NCBI RefSeq assembly: GCF_030252325.1
Contig: NZ_CP126981.1
Coordinates: 2,294,001 to 2,358,000, forward strand
Origin: Candidatus Mycobacterium wuenschmannii
Lineage (GTDB): Bacteria > Actinomycetota > Actinomycetes > Mycobacteriales > Mycobacteriaceae
DNA length: 64,000 nucleotides
Direction: 5' to 3'
Shown: piece after piece, positions 13,122 to 21,584 of the stretch
How the letters are laid out: each line of letters opens with the position of its first letter
How positions within the stretch are numbered: position 1 is the first letter of the stretch
Translations under genes and position numbers: made by a program
The notes under the pieces: model-generated
Told to the model about the DNA's origin: nothing
Database searches by the model: none
What the model saw: only the letters and a program-made list of their open reading frames with translations

Positions 13122-13418
13122 ATGCCCACTCGCTTTATGACCGACCCGCACGAGATGCGGGCCATGGCAGGCCGTTTCGACGTCCACGCCCAGACCGTTG
13201 AGGACGAGGCCCGCAAGATGTGGGCGTCGAGCACCAACATCGCCGGCGCCGGCTGGAGCGGTACCGCTCAGGCCACGTCCTACGACACCATGGGCCAGAT
13301 GAACACGGCCTTCCGCAACATCGTGAACATGCTGCACGGGGTCCGTGACGGACTGATCCGCGACGCCAACCACTACGAGAGCCAAGAGCAGGCCTCGCAG
13401 CAGATCCTGTCCAGCTAG
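13122..13418 (+). CDS. WXG100 protein, EsxK-like (QILA/QILSS family)
   Basis: A 98-residue helical hairpin protein nearly identical in pattern to M. tuberculosis EsxK. It has the WXG turn (GWSG, residues 46-49), the conserved [13 protein letters not shown] helix and a C-terminal YESQE matching the YxxxD/E export signal, ending [14 protein letters not shown] ribosome site lies upstream. The protein is expected to heterodimerise with the next product and leave through ESX-5. Confidence 0.95.
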   Translation: MPTRFMTDPHEMRAMAGRFDVHAQTVEDEARKMWASSTNIAGAGWSGTAQATSYDTMGQMNTAFRNIVNMLHGVRDGLIRDANHYESQEQASQQILSS

Positions 13419-13449
13419 TCGATCACCGAAACTACTTAGGAGAACAGTC

Positions 13450-13734
13450 ATGTCGATCAGTTACCAGTTCGGTGACGTGGATGCCCACGGCGCCCTGATC
13501 CGCGCCCAGGCCGCTTCCCTGGAAGCCGAGCACCAGGCCATCGTCCGCGATGTGCTGGCTGCCGGCGACTTCTGGGGCGGCTCGGGTTCGGTCGCCTGCC
13601 AGGAGTTCATCACCCAGTTGGGTCGCAACTTCCAGGTCATCTACGAACAGGCGAACAGCCACGGCCAGAAGGTGCAGAGCGCCGGCAACAACATGTCGAG
13701 CACCGACTCCGCCGTTGGGTCCAGCTGGGCCTGA
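13450..13734 (+). CDS. WXG100 protein, EsxL-like (Mtb9.9 family)
   Basis: A 94-residue Esx protein with the Mtb9.9-family start MSISYQFGDVDAHG, a WXG turn (FWGG, residues 41-44) and the C-terminus TDSAVGSSWA. It lies 31 bp downstream of the EsxK-like gene, with AGGAGAACAGTC before the ATG. As the smaller partner it should form the exported heterodimer with the EsxK-like protein. A strong terminator follows, so it is the last gene of the cassette. Confidence 0.95.
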   Translation: MSISYQFGDVDAHGALIRAQAASLEAEHQAIVRDVLAAGDFWGGSGSVACQEFITQLGRNFQVIYEQANSHGQKVQSAGNNMSSTDSAVGSSWA

Positions 13735-13751
13735 CACCCCGCACGACCACT

Positions 13752-13784
13752 TGTGGCCCGCACACCCAAGGTGTGCGGGCCACA
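13752..13784 (+). terminator. Intrinsic terminator after the esx cassette
   Basis: A perfect 14-bp stem (13752-13765 with 13771-13784) and a 5-nt loop CCAAG, followed by GCTTTTGGG. It ends transcription of the PE-PPE-esx-esx unit 17 bp after the esxL-like stop. Confidence 0.85.
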
Positions 13785-13873
13785 GCTTTTGGGCCGTCAG
13801 CGTTACCCCGCGCGCGGGCGATACCGCCGGTACCGGCTAGCCTGAACAACACCCCCGCGACAAGGAAGCGTCC

Positions 13874-14704
13874 ATGGAAGGCTTTGCCGGAAAAGTTGCC
13901 GTCGTGACCGGCGCCGGATCGGGAATCGGCCAGGCCCTGGCCCTCGAGCTCGGCCGCTCGGGCGCCTCGCTGGCGATCAGCGACGTCGACCTCGAAGGCC
14001 TGGCCGACACCGAGGAGCAACTCAAGGCCATCTCGGTACCCGTCCGCTCCGACCGGCTCGACGTCACCGAGCGTGAGGCTTTCCAGGTCTACGCCGACCA
14101 CATCAAAGAGCACTACGGCAAGGTCAACCAGATCTACAACAACGCCGGCATCGCCTTCACCGGCGACGTCGAAGTCACTCAGTTCAAGGAAATCGAAAAG
14201 GTGATGGACGTCGACTTCTGGGGAGTTGTCAACGGCACCAAGGCTTTTCTGCCGCACCTCATCGACTCCGGCGACGGCCACGTCATCAACATCTCCAGCC
14301 TCTTCGGGTTGATGGCCATGCCGGGCCAGGCCGCCTACAACGCCGCCAAATTCGCCGTGCGCGGGTTCACCGAATCGCTGGCGCAGGAGATGGTGCACAA
14401 CGGTCACCCGGTGCGGGTCACCTCGGTGCATCCCGGCGGCATCAAGACCGCGATCGCCCGCAACAGCCTGGCCGCCGACGGGGTCAACCCCGAGAAGGTG
14501 GCCAAGCTGTTCGACCGGCGACTGGCCAACACCACCACGCGAAGGGCGGCCGAAATCATCCTGGACGGTGTCCGCCAGAAGAAGGTGCGGGTGCTGGTCG
14601 GGCCGGACGCGGTCGTCCTCGATGCGCTGGTGCGGCTCAGCGGCCCCAGCTACCAGCGGCTGTTCGCCCCGGTCATCGCCCGACTCAAGCCGCCGTCGCG
14701 CTAG
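13874..14704 (+). CDS. Short-chain dehydrogenase/reductase (Rv1245c homologue)
   Basis: A 276-residue classical SDR. The Rossmann motif TGAGSGIG lies at residues 13-20, NNAG at about 92, the catalytic Ser in NISS, and YNAAK gives the Tyr-Lys pair. The substrate is not deducible. ATG 13874 follows AAGGAAGCG. It converges with lpqZ with only 13 bp between the stops, the same arrangement as Rv1244-Rv1245c. The gene that should lie beyond it (the relBE/kgd side in H37Rv) is replaced here by the esx cassette. Confidence 0.93.
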   Translation: MEGFAGKVAVVTGAGSGIGQALALELGRSGASLAISDVDLEGLADTEEQLKAISVPVRSDRLDVTEREAFQVYADHIKEHYGKVNQIYNNAGIAFTGDVEVTQFKEIEKVMDVDFWGVVNGTKAFLPHLIDSGDGHVINISSLFGLMAMPGQAAYNAAKFAVRGFTESLAQEMVHNGHPVRVTSVHPGGIKTAIARNSLAADGVNPEKVAKLFDRRLANTTTRRAAEIILDGVRQKKVRVLVGPDAVVLDALVRLSGPSYQRLFAPVIARLKPPSR

Positions 14705-14717
14705 CCGCGGGATCTCC

Positions 14718-15566
14718 TCAGCGGCCTAACGGGTGCTCGTTGAGCCACGCGTCGGCTACCGCCTGCGGATCGGCCCCGGTAGTGACCTGGCGTCGCATGT
14801 CGACCAGCGCCGCGGTGTCGAGCACGCCGGCCACCTCGTTGACGGCCTGCAGCTGCCGGGTCGACAACTCGTTGCGGCGATACAGCGGCACCACGTTCTC
14901 GGCCTGCACCAGCGCCGGCTTGCCGTCGGTCAGCACCACCAGGTCGGTCGGCACGTTGGGGTCGGCGGTGGTGGTCCAGGCCGCCGTGACCTCGCCTGCC
15001 TTCACTGCCGCGAAAAGCGCTGCGTCGTCGGGAAATTCGCGCGGCCCGGGTAGCCGGCAGCTGCCGACTTGCATCGGCACCACCGCGCCGGCGATCGAGC
15101 CCACGATCAGGCCCTCGCAATGCTTGGTCAGCACGCCGAGATCGGTTGCGCCCCAGTCTTTTGACGTCGCCGCAGCCACCGCGAGCGCGGGCTTGTCCTC
15201 GGCCGCGGTCGCGTAGTCGCCGGCGGCGATGCCCTCCGGCAGCGCGCCGATCATCGCCTTGTAGACCTGCGCGTCGGCGCGCGCGTCGGCCCCCGGCTGG
15301 TAAGCCTGCAACACCCGGCCGGTCAGGGTGGGCACTACCACGAAGGCCCCGGAGTCCAACTCGGACAACGGGTTCGGCGCCTGCTCAGTGCGGGCCGGAA
15401 AGCCGTACGAGCGCAGCGCGCCGGTGTACACGTCGGCCAGCAGCGTCGCCTCGACACCGGCGCGCGAACCGACCACCAACTCGGCGGGGCCGTGGGCACT
15501 GTGACCGCACCCCGCCGTCGCCAACACGGCGCTCAGCGCCAGCGCGCCGAAGCGGGCTCTGGTCAC
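14718..15566 (-). CDS. lpqZ: Substrate-binding lipoprotein of the glycine betaine/OpuAC type (LpqZ)
   Basis: A 282-residue lipoprotein starting at GTG 15566. The signal peptide is short and ends in the lipobox TAGC (Cys20). The mature part is an OpuAC-type periplasmic binding protein, family ligands being quaternary amines such as glycine betaine or choline; the actual ligand is unknown. The GTG overlaps the TGA of the upstream malic enzyme gene by four bases (15563-15566), so the two are probably translated in series. No transporter ATPase or permease gene is adjacent, so it must use a component encoded elsewhere or act alone. A much longer frame upstream is a shadow over the malic enzyme gene. 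Confidence 0.9.
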   Translation of the reverse strand: MTRARFGALALSAVLATAGCGHSAHGPAELVVGSRAGVEATLLADVYTGALRSYGFPARTEQAPNPLSELDSGAFVVVPTLTGRVLQAYQPGADARADAQVYKAMIGALPEGIAAGDYATAAEDKPALAVAAATSKDWGATDLGVLTKHCEGLIVGSIAGAVVPMQVGSCRLPGPREFPDDAALFAAVKAGEVTAAWTTTADPNVPTDLVVLTDGKPALVQAENVVPLYRRNELSTRQLQAVNEVAGVLDTAALVDMRRQVTTGADPQAVADAWLNEHPLGR

Positions 15567-16753
15567 TCCGTGGGGTCTGCGGCGGCGGCCACCGCGGCGG
15601 CGACGGCCGGTTCGACCCGGGGGTCCAACGGGCTCGGAACGATCCTGTCGTGCGCCAGATCGTCGGCGGCGATCGAGTAAATCGCCTCGGCCGCAGCCAT
15701 TTTCATCTCTTCGGTGATCCGGCGGGCGCCGGCGTCCAGCGCGCCGCGGAACACACCGGGGAAGGCCAGCACGTTGTTGATCTGGTTCGGGAAGTCGCTG
15801 CGTCCGGTCGCGACGATCGCGGCGTGGCGGGCCGCCACGTCCGGATGCACCTCCGGGTCGGGGTTCGACAGGGCGAACACGATGCTCTTGGGCGCCATGG
15901 TCGCGATGAGTTCCTCGGGTACCACACCGCCGGACACCCCGACGAAGACGTCGGCACCCTCGAGCGCCTCGACCATGCCACCGGTGCGATCCAACGGGTT
16001 GGTGCGGCCGGCCAGCTCGGCCTTGACGCCGTTCATCCCGGCCCGGTCGCGGTGCAGGATGCCTTGCGAGTCGAGCACGGTGATGTCCGAAATGCCCTTG
16101 GCCTGAAGCAGATTGGCGCACGCGACGCCGGCGGCCCCGGCACCGGAGACCACGACGCGCAGCGTCGCCATGTCGCGGCCCAGCGTCGTCGCCGCGCCCA
16201 TCAGCGCGGCCAGCACCACGATCGCGGTGCCGTGCTGGTCGTCGTGCATGACCGGGATGTCGAGGGCCTCGATGACGCGACGCTCGATCTCAAAGCACCG
16301 CGGGGCGGCGATGTCCTCGAGGTTCACCGCGCCGAATGTCGGGCGCAACCGGACCAGCGTCTCGACGATCTCGTCGGGATCCTTGGTGTCGAGCACGATC
16401 GGGATGGCATCCAGACCGGCGAACTCCTTGAACAGCCCGCACTTGCCTTCCATCACCGGCAGCGACGCCGCCGGGCCGATGTCACCGAGGCCGAGCACCG
16501 CGCTGCCGTCGCTCACGACGGCGACCAGGCGGCCCGACCAGGTGTAGCGCGATGCCAGCGTGTGGTCGCCCGCGATCGCCCGACTCACCTGGGCCACGCC
16601 CGGGGTGTAGGCGATCGACAACGAACGCTGGCTGTCCAGCGCGGTCGTCAGGCCGACCGAGAGCTTGCCACCGGAATGCGCTTCGAAAATCTCCGCATCG
16701 GTGATCGCGTTTTCTTCCATGCGGGTCTGTATCGATTCAATCAACTCAGACAC
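15563..16753 (-). CDS. NAD(P)-dependent malic enzyme, short bacterial type
   Basis: A 396-residue malic enzyme converting malate to pyruvate and CO2. Motifs seen: YTPGVA near the N-terminus, the Lys-containing GKCGLFKEF, the metal/substrate segment HDDQHGTA, the dinucleotide fold GAGAAG, and the C-terminal SNPDPEVHP and FPNQINN. At this length it is the small bacterial class, not the roughly 550-residue Mez (Rv2332) of M. tuberculosis. The start is GTG 16753. It lies 58 bp downstream of mdh on the same strand, which makes sense metabolically because both enzymes use malate. It overlaps lpqZ by four bases. Confidence 0.93.
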   Translation of the reverse strand: MSELIESIQTRMEENAITDAEIFEAHSGGKLSVGLTTALDSQRSLSIAYTPGVAQVSRAIAGDHTLASRYTWSGRLVAVVSDGSAVLGLGDIGPAASLPVMEGKCGLFKEFAGLDAIPIVLDTKDPDEIVETLVRLRPTFGAVNLEDIAAPRCFEIERRVIEALDIPVMHDDQHGTAIVVLAALMGAATTLGRDMATLRVVVSGAGAAGVACANLLQAKGISDITVLDSQGILHRDRAGMNGVKAELAGRTNPLDRTGGMVEALEGADVFVGVSGGVVPEELIATMAPKSIVFALSNPDPEVHPDVAARHAAIVATGRSDFPNQINNVLAFPGVFRGALDAGARRITEEMKMAAAEAIYSIAADDLAHDRIVPSPLDPRVEPAVAAAVAAAADPTE

Positions 16754-16811
16754 ACGGCCAAGCGTACTGACTACCCATTAGTAGCCCTAATCGACGGCTT
16801 GACGCTGTGTG

Positions 16812-17807
16812 TCAGATGAGGCCCAGGTCGGTGACCGCTTTACGCTCGTCGGCGAGCTCGGCGGTCGACTTGTCGATCCGGGTGCGGGAGAAGTCGTTGA
16901 TGTCCAGACCCTGCACGATGCTCCAGTCGCCACCCTTGGTGGTCACCGGGAACGACGAGATCAGACCCTCTGGCACGCCGTAGGAGCCGTCGGACACCAC
17001 GGCCATCGACACCCAGTCGTCCTTCGGGCTGCCCAGCAGCCAGTCGCGGGCGGCGTCGACGGTGGCCGACGCGGCCGACGCGGCCGAGGAGCTGCCGCGA
17101 GCGTCGATGATCGCCGCGCCACGCTTGGCGACGGTCGGGATGAAGTCGTCGGCGATCCACTTCTCGTCGTTGACGACCTCGGCGGCGTTCTTGCCGGCGA
17201 TCTCGGCGTGGAAGATGTCCGGGTACTGGGTGGCCGAGTGGTTGCCCCAGATGGTCACCTTCTTGATGTCGGTGACCTTGGCGCCGGTCTTCTTGGCCAG
17301 CTGCGAGATGGCCCGGTTGTGGTCCAGACGGGTCAGCGCCGAGAACCGCTCCTTGGGGATGTCGGGGGCGTTGTTGAGCGCGATCAGCGCGTTGGTGTTG
17401 GCCGGGTTACCGGTGACACCGATGCGGACATCGCTGGCGGCGACGGAGTTCAGCGCCTTGCCCTGCGCGGTGAAGATCGCGCCGTTGGCCTCCAGCAGGT
17501 CGCCACGTTCCATGCCCGGGCCGCGCGGGCGGGCGCCGACGAGCAGCGCCAGGTTCACGCCGTCGAAGATCTTGTTCGGGTCGGCGCCGATCTCGACACC
17601 GGACAGCAGCGGGAAGGCGCCGTCGTCGAGCTCCATCACCACACCCTCGAGCGTCTTCAGCGCGGGCTCGATCTCCAGCAGCCGCAGCTCGATTGGGCGG
17701 TCGGGACCCAGCAGCGAGCCACTGGCCAGGCGAAACAGCAGGCTGTAGCCGATCTGGCCGGCGGCGCCGGTGACGGCGACCTTCAGGGGGGCAGTGCTCA
17801 CGGTCAT
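16812..17807 (-). CDS. mdh: Malate dehydrogenase
   Basis: A 331-residue TCA-cycle enzyme interconverting malate and oxaloacetate, closely matching M. tuberculosis Mdh (Rv1240). It has the NAD fold GAAGQIGY, the substrate-binding [11 protein letters not shown], and the catalytic histidine in IWGNHS. ATG 17807 ([11 protein letters not shown]) has AAGGAGCGA immediately upstream; a 17-residue upstream extension is unlikely. It leads a minus-strand run with the malic enzyme and lpqZ, and diverges from the SulP gene. Confidence 0.96.
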   Translation of the reverse strand: MTVSTAPLKVAVTGAAGQIGYSLLFRLASGSLLGPDRPIELRLLEIEPALKTLEGVVMELDDGAFPLLSGVEIGADPNKIFDGVNLALLVGARPRGPGMERGDLLEANGAIFTAQGKALNSVAASDVRIGVTGNPANTNALIALNNAPDIPKERFSALTRLDHNRAISQLAKKTGAKVTDIKKVTIWGNHSATQYPDIFHAEIAGKNAAEVVNDEKWIADDFIPTVAKRGAAIIDARGSSSAASAASATVDAARDWLLGSPKDDWVSMAVVSDGSYGVPEGLISSFPVTTKGGDWSIVQGLDINDFSRTRIDKSTAELADERKAVTDLGLI

Positions 17808-18164
17808 TCGCTCCTTAGTGGAGGTATGGGCAGGCCTGGATTGGGGCGTCGGGTCCAAACTAGTGCACCGGCGTACCCGGAAAATCCCTACCCCACCCCG
17901 GTGTGAGCTGCGCCATCTTACTTCCGCGCGGCTGTGCGCTTGACCACATTGCCGCCGCTGCGTTTGCGGGCGAACCCTTTCGCATGGGTAATGTTTGCAA
18001 TAGCCGAGTTTGGCCCGGATCCGATCGGATCGGGTAGGCGTTATTCATTCGCGGCCGAGGCAAAGGCGCTCGGCGGCAACGCTTCTCGTGCACAGTGCAG
18101 CGATTCTGCTGGAAATTGACCTGAAGTCGCGCGGTGACGCGCGCCCGTATGAAACGGAGTTGAG
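17808..18164. promoter_or_regulatory. 357-bp divergent promoter region mdh / sulP with 14-bp palindrome
   Basis: This divergent spacer holds both promoters. A perfect palindrome, GATCCGATCGGATC, sits at 18018-18031, about 134 bp upstream of the SulP start, and could be an operator. No convincing -35/-10 pair with 17-bp spacing was found for SulP. No RNA gene or riboswitch fold was recognised. Confidence 0.4.
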
Positions 18165-19664
18165 ATGACGACCGTGCCCGTCTCGCCGACCGACGACCAG
18201 TCGGTATTAGGGGCTCTGCGCTCGCCGCGCCGACTGCGCCGGGAGGTACTGGCCGGGTTGGTGGTTGCCCTGGCGTTGATCCCCGAGGCGATCGCGTTCT
18301 CGATCATCGCCGGGGTCGACCCGCGCGTCGGGTTGTTCGCGGCGTTCACCATGGCCGTCACGATCGCGATCGTCGGCGGACGCCCCGCGATGATCTCGGC
18401 CGCCACCGGCGCCGTCGCTCTGGTGGTGGCGCCCCTGACCCGGCGCTACGGCGTGGATTACCTGGTGGCGACGGTGATTCTGGCCGGGGTGTTCCAGCTT
18501 GTCCTCGGCGCGTTGGGAGTGGCCAGGCTGATGCGCTTCGTGCCGCGCAGCGTGATGGTGGGCTTCGTCAACGCGCTGGCCATCCTCATCTTCCTGTCCC
18601 AGATGCCGCACCTGCGTGGGGTGCCGTGGCTGGTGTATCCGATGGTGGTGGCGGGCATCGCGATGATCGTGCTGCTGCCGAGGCTGACGACGGTCGTGCC
18701 CGCGCCGCTGGTGGCCATCGTGGTGCTGACCGCGGCCGCGGTGGGGTTGGGCTGGTCGGTGCCGAACGTTGGAGACCAGGGCCAGTTGCCGACGAGCCTG
18801 CCGCAGCTGCTGTTACCGCACGTCCCGTTCACGGCGCACACGCTGTCCGTCATCGCCCCCTACGCGCTGGCGATGGCGTTGGTCGGCCTGCTGGAATCGC
18901 TGATGACCGCCAAGTTGGTCGACGACATCACCGACACCCACTCCGACAAGTCGCGGGAGGCGGTCGGGCAGGGCGTGGCCAACATCGTCACCGGATTCTT
19001 CGGCGGCATGGGCGGTTGCGCGATGATCGGCCAGACCATGATCAACGTGAAGATCAGCGGGGCCCGCACCCGGATCTCGACGTTCCTGGCCGGCTCGTTG
19101 TTGCTGGCCCTGGTGGTCGGCCTGGGCGATCTGGTCGCCAAGATTCCGATGGCCGCTCTGGTCGCGGTGATGATCATGGTGTCGGTGGCCACCATGGACT
19201 GGCACAGCGTGAACCCAAAGACGTTGCGACGCATGCCCAGAAGCGAGACCTTCGTCATGCTGGCCACGGTGGCCGCGACGGTGGCGACCGACAACCTGGC
19301 GTACGGCGTGGCGGTCGGCACGCTGGCCGAAATGGTCCTGTTCGCCCGCCGGGTCGCGCACGTGACCGACGTCGTGGACGTCGCGCATCCCGACGACGAC
19401 ACCCGCGTCTACGCGGTCAAGGGCGAGCTGTTCTTCGCCTCGAGCAACGACCTCCCCTACCAGTTCGACTACGCCGAGGACCCGGACAATATCGTGATCG
19501 ACATGAGCGATGCCCACATCTGGGACGCCTCCAGCGTGGCCACGCTCGACGCCATCACGCGCAAATACGAGTCCAAAGGGAAAACGGTCTCGATCGTCGG
19601 CATGAACGACACCAGCGCCGAGCGGCACGCACACCTGAGTCCGCTGCTGGCCGGCGCGCACTGA
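18165..19664 (+). CDS. SulP-family anion transporter with STAS domain
   Basis: A 499-residue membrane protein with about 10-12 hydrophobic segments between residues 25 and 405 and a short C-terminal STAS domain (about 410-499; KGELFFASSN, then DMSDAHIWD). Family members import sulfate, bicarbonate or other anions; the substrate cannot be read from sequence. ATG 18165 has GGAG about 8 nt upstream. H37Rv has no such gene between mdh and corA as I remember it, so this is an insertion relative to that genome. Its position next to malate enzymes might suggest bicarbonate or dicarboxylate transport, but that is only a guess. Confidence 0.88.
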   Translation: MTTVPVSPTDDQSVLGALRSPRRLRREVLAGLVVALALIPEAIAFSIIAGVDPRVGLFAAFTMAVTIAIVGGRPAMISAATGAVALVVAPLTRRYGVDYLVATVILAGVFQLVLGALGVARLMRFVPRSVMVGFVNALAILIFLSQMPHLRGVPWLVYPMVVAGIAMIVLLPRLTTVVPAPLVAIVVLTAAAVGLGWSVPNVGDQGQLPTSLPQLLLPHVPFTAHTLSVIAPYALAMALVGLLESLMTAKLVDDITDTHSDKSREAVGQGVANIVTGFFGGMGGCAMIGQTMINVKISGARTRISTFLAGSLLLALVVGLGDLVAKIPMAALVAVMIMVSVATMDWHSVNPKTLRRMPRSETFVMLATVAATVATDNLAYGVAVGTLAEMVLFARRVAHVTDVVDVAHPDDDTRVYAVKGELFFASSNDLPYQFDYAEDPDNIVIDMSDAHIWDASSVATLDAITRKYESKGKTVSIVGMNDTSAERHAHLSPLLAGAH

Positions 19665-19762
19665 GCTCCGATCGGACGCTTACTTCTCGCAGGCGATTGC
19701 CATTGAACGCGCGTAGCATGACCGAGGCTTTGTCCGATCCGAGCAGCGACGGGAGGTGAGGG

Positions 19763-20869
19763 ATGCCTTCGTTTCGCGATATCCCGGAAACGCTGCGTCC
19801 TCTGGCACGACCTGAGCGGGACGAGCCCCCCAGTCCGCTGCCGATCGACCCGCCCGCCGATCAGGCCGTGGTGGATTGCGGCATCTACGTCGACGGCGAG
19901 CGACTGCCGGGCACCTTCAGCTACGCCGAGGCCCGGGCCAAGGTGACCGACCTGCAACTGAGCGGCCAGAACGCCTACGCCTGGATCGGTCTGCACGCGC
20001 CGACCGAGCATCAGATGCAGGAGGTCGGCGACGCGTTCGGCATGCACGAACTGGCCATCGAGGACGCCGTCTGCGCACACCAGCGACCCAAGCTGGAGCG
20101 CTACGACGAGTCGCTGTTCCTGGTGCTCAAGACGCTGAACTACGTACCGCACGAGTCGACCCTGCTGGCCCGCGAGATCGTCGAGACCGGCGAGATCATG
20201 GTGTTCGTCAACCGGGACTTCGTGGTGACGGTCCGGCACGGTGACCACGGCCGGCTGTCGGATGTGCGCAAGCGGATGGACTCCGATCCTGAGCACCTGC
20301 GGCTCGGCCCGTTCGCGGTGATGCACGCGATCGCCGACGCCGTGGTCGACCATTATCTCGAGGTCACCGAGTCGATGGAAAGCGACATCGACGCCATCGA
20401 GGAAGAGGCGTTCGCGCCCGACCACCGGACGCAGATCGAGCCGATCTACCAGATCAAGCGCGAGGTGGTGGAGCTTCGCCGGTCGGTGAACCCGCTGCAG
20501 GTGCCGTTCGCGCGGTTGCAGAGCGAGCACAAGGACCTGATCTCCAAAGAGGTCCGGCGCTACCTGCGCGACGTCGGCGACCACCACACCCATGCGGCCG
20601 ACCAGATCGCCAGCTACGACGAGAACCTGAGTTCGCTGGTGCAGGCGGCGCTGGCGCGGGTGGAGATGCAGCAGAACACCGACATGCGCAAGATGTCGGC
20701 GTGGGCCGCCTTGCTGGCGATCCCGACGATGGTCGCCGGTATCTACGGGATGAACTTCGAGTACATGCCTGGGCTCAAGTGGCACTGGGGCTATCCGACG
20801 ACCGTGCTCGGGACGGCGCTGATCTGCTTCCTACTGCACCGCAACTTCCGTCGGCGGGACTGGCTGTAG
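19763..20869 (+). CDS. corA: CorA-family magnesium/cobalt transporter
   Basis: A 368-residue CorA protein (Rv1239c homologue): a large cytosolic alpha/beta funnel, a long helical stalk (about 180-300) and two C-terminal membrane helices. The selectivity motif GMN is at residues 329-331. The following loop reads YMPGL, where the family usually has MPEL. GGAGGTGAG lies just before ATG. The preceding 98-bp gap has no other gene. Confidence 0.93.
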   Translation: MPSFRDIPETLRPLARPERDEPPSPLPIDPPADQAVVDCGIYVDGERLPGTFSYAEARAKVTDLQLSGQNAYAWIGLHAPTEHQMQEVGDAFGMHELAIEDAVCAHQRPKLERYDESLFLVLKTLNYVPHESTLLAREIVETGEIMVFVNRDFVVTVRHGDHGRLSDVRKRMDSDPEHLRLGPFAVMHAIADAVVDHYLEVTESMESDIDAIEEEAFAPDHRTQIEPIYQIKREVVELRRSVNPLQVPFARLQSEHKDLISKEVRRYLRDVGDHHTHAADQIASYDENLSSLVQAALARVEMQQNTDMRKMSAWAALLAIPTMVAGIYGMNFEYMPGLKWHWGYPTTVLGTALICFLLHRNFRRRDWL

Positions 20870-21038
20870 TTTTTGGCGCCGTTGGCTGTCGAAAATTTCG
20901 ACCACCGAAGTGCCCACCTCACAGCGAATTTGGTGGCGGATTTCGCTCGAAGGCGGGCAACTCGGTAGTCGGTCGGCGCGCGGGTGCTGACGCGGCGGGC
21001 CTGACGTAGCGGGGTTTCTGCAGGAAGGAGCTGGACGG

Positions 21039-21584
21039 ATGACGGGCGTTGATGGCCGGATGGTCGTGCTGACCGGTCCGCCCGGCGCCGGCAAGTCGAC
21101 GGTCGCCGCAATTCTGGCCGAAAGCTACTCGCCGTCAGTGCATCTGCACGCGGACGACTTCTGGCACTTCTTGCGCCGGGGCGCCATCCCCCCGTATCGC
21201 GCGGAGGCACATGAGCAGAATCGCGTCGTCGTCACCGCGCTGGCGCGGGCCGCGGCCACCTACGCCGCGGGCGGCTACTCCGTGATCGTGGACGGTGTGA
21301 TCGGCCCGTGGTTCATCGAGACATTCTGCGCCGAAGCGAATCTCGCAGTTGACTATCTGGTCCTGCGCCCAGACGAGGAGACCACTGTGCGGCGTGCGCT
21401 GGCGCGCGGCGACGACGCCCTCACTGACCCGGTTCCGATTGGGTCGATGTACGCGCAGTTCGCAGACCTAGGCGCCTATGAGCGGAACGTGATCGACACG
21501 ACGGCGGACACCCCCGACATCACCGCCGAGCGCATCCGCACGGCGCTGTCGAGCCGGGATTACCAGATCGGCCCCGAGAGCTAA
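21039..21584 (+). CDS. P-loop kinase of the AAA_33 type, substrate unknown
   Basis: A 181-residue nucleoside-triphosphate-dependent phosphotransferase-like protein. The Walker A motif GPPGAGKST is at residues 14-22, followed by a substrate-loop DDFWHF and an Arg-rich lid (VRRALARGDD, about 116-125). The fold resembles gluconate kinase, shikimate kinase and chloramphenicol phosphotransferase, and I cannot choose among substrates. AAGGAGC precedes ATG 21039. Its stop overlaps the stop of the convergent SUFU gene by four bases. Confidence 0.8.
   Translation: MTGVDGRMVVLTGPPGAGKSTVAAILAESYSPSVHLHADDFWHFLRRGAIPPYRAEAHEQNRVVVTALARAAATYAAGGYSVIVDGVIGPWFIETFCAEANLAVDYLVLRPDEETTVRRALARGDDALTDPVPIGSMYAQFADLGAYERNVIDTTADTPDITAERIRTALSSRDYQIGPES

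Noticed and set aside
14718..16121. 467-codon minus-strand frame as a single gene
   Set aside because: Its upstream 185 codons lie inside the malic enzyme gene in another frame; the lipoprotein signal starts at GTG 15566.
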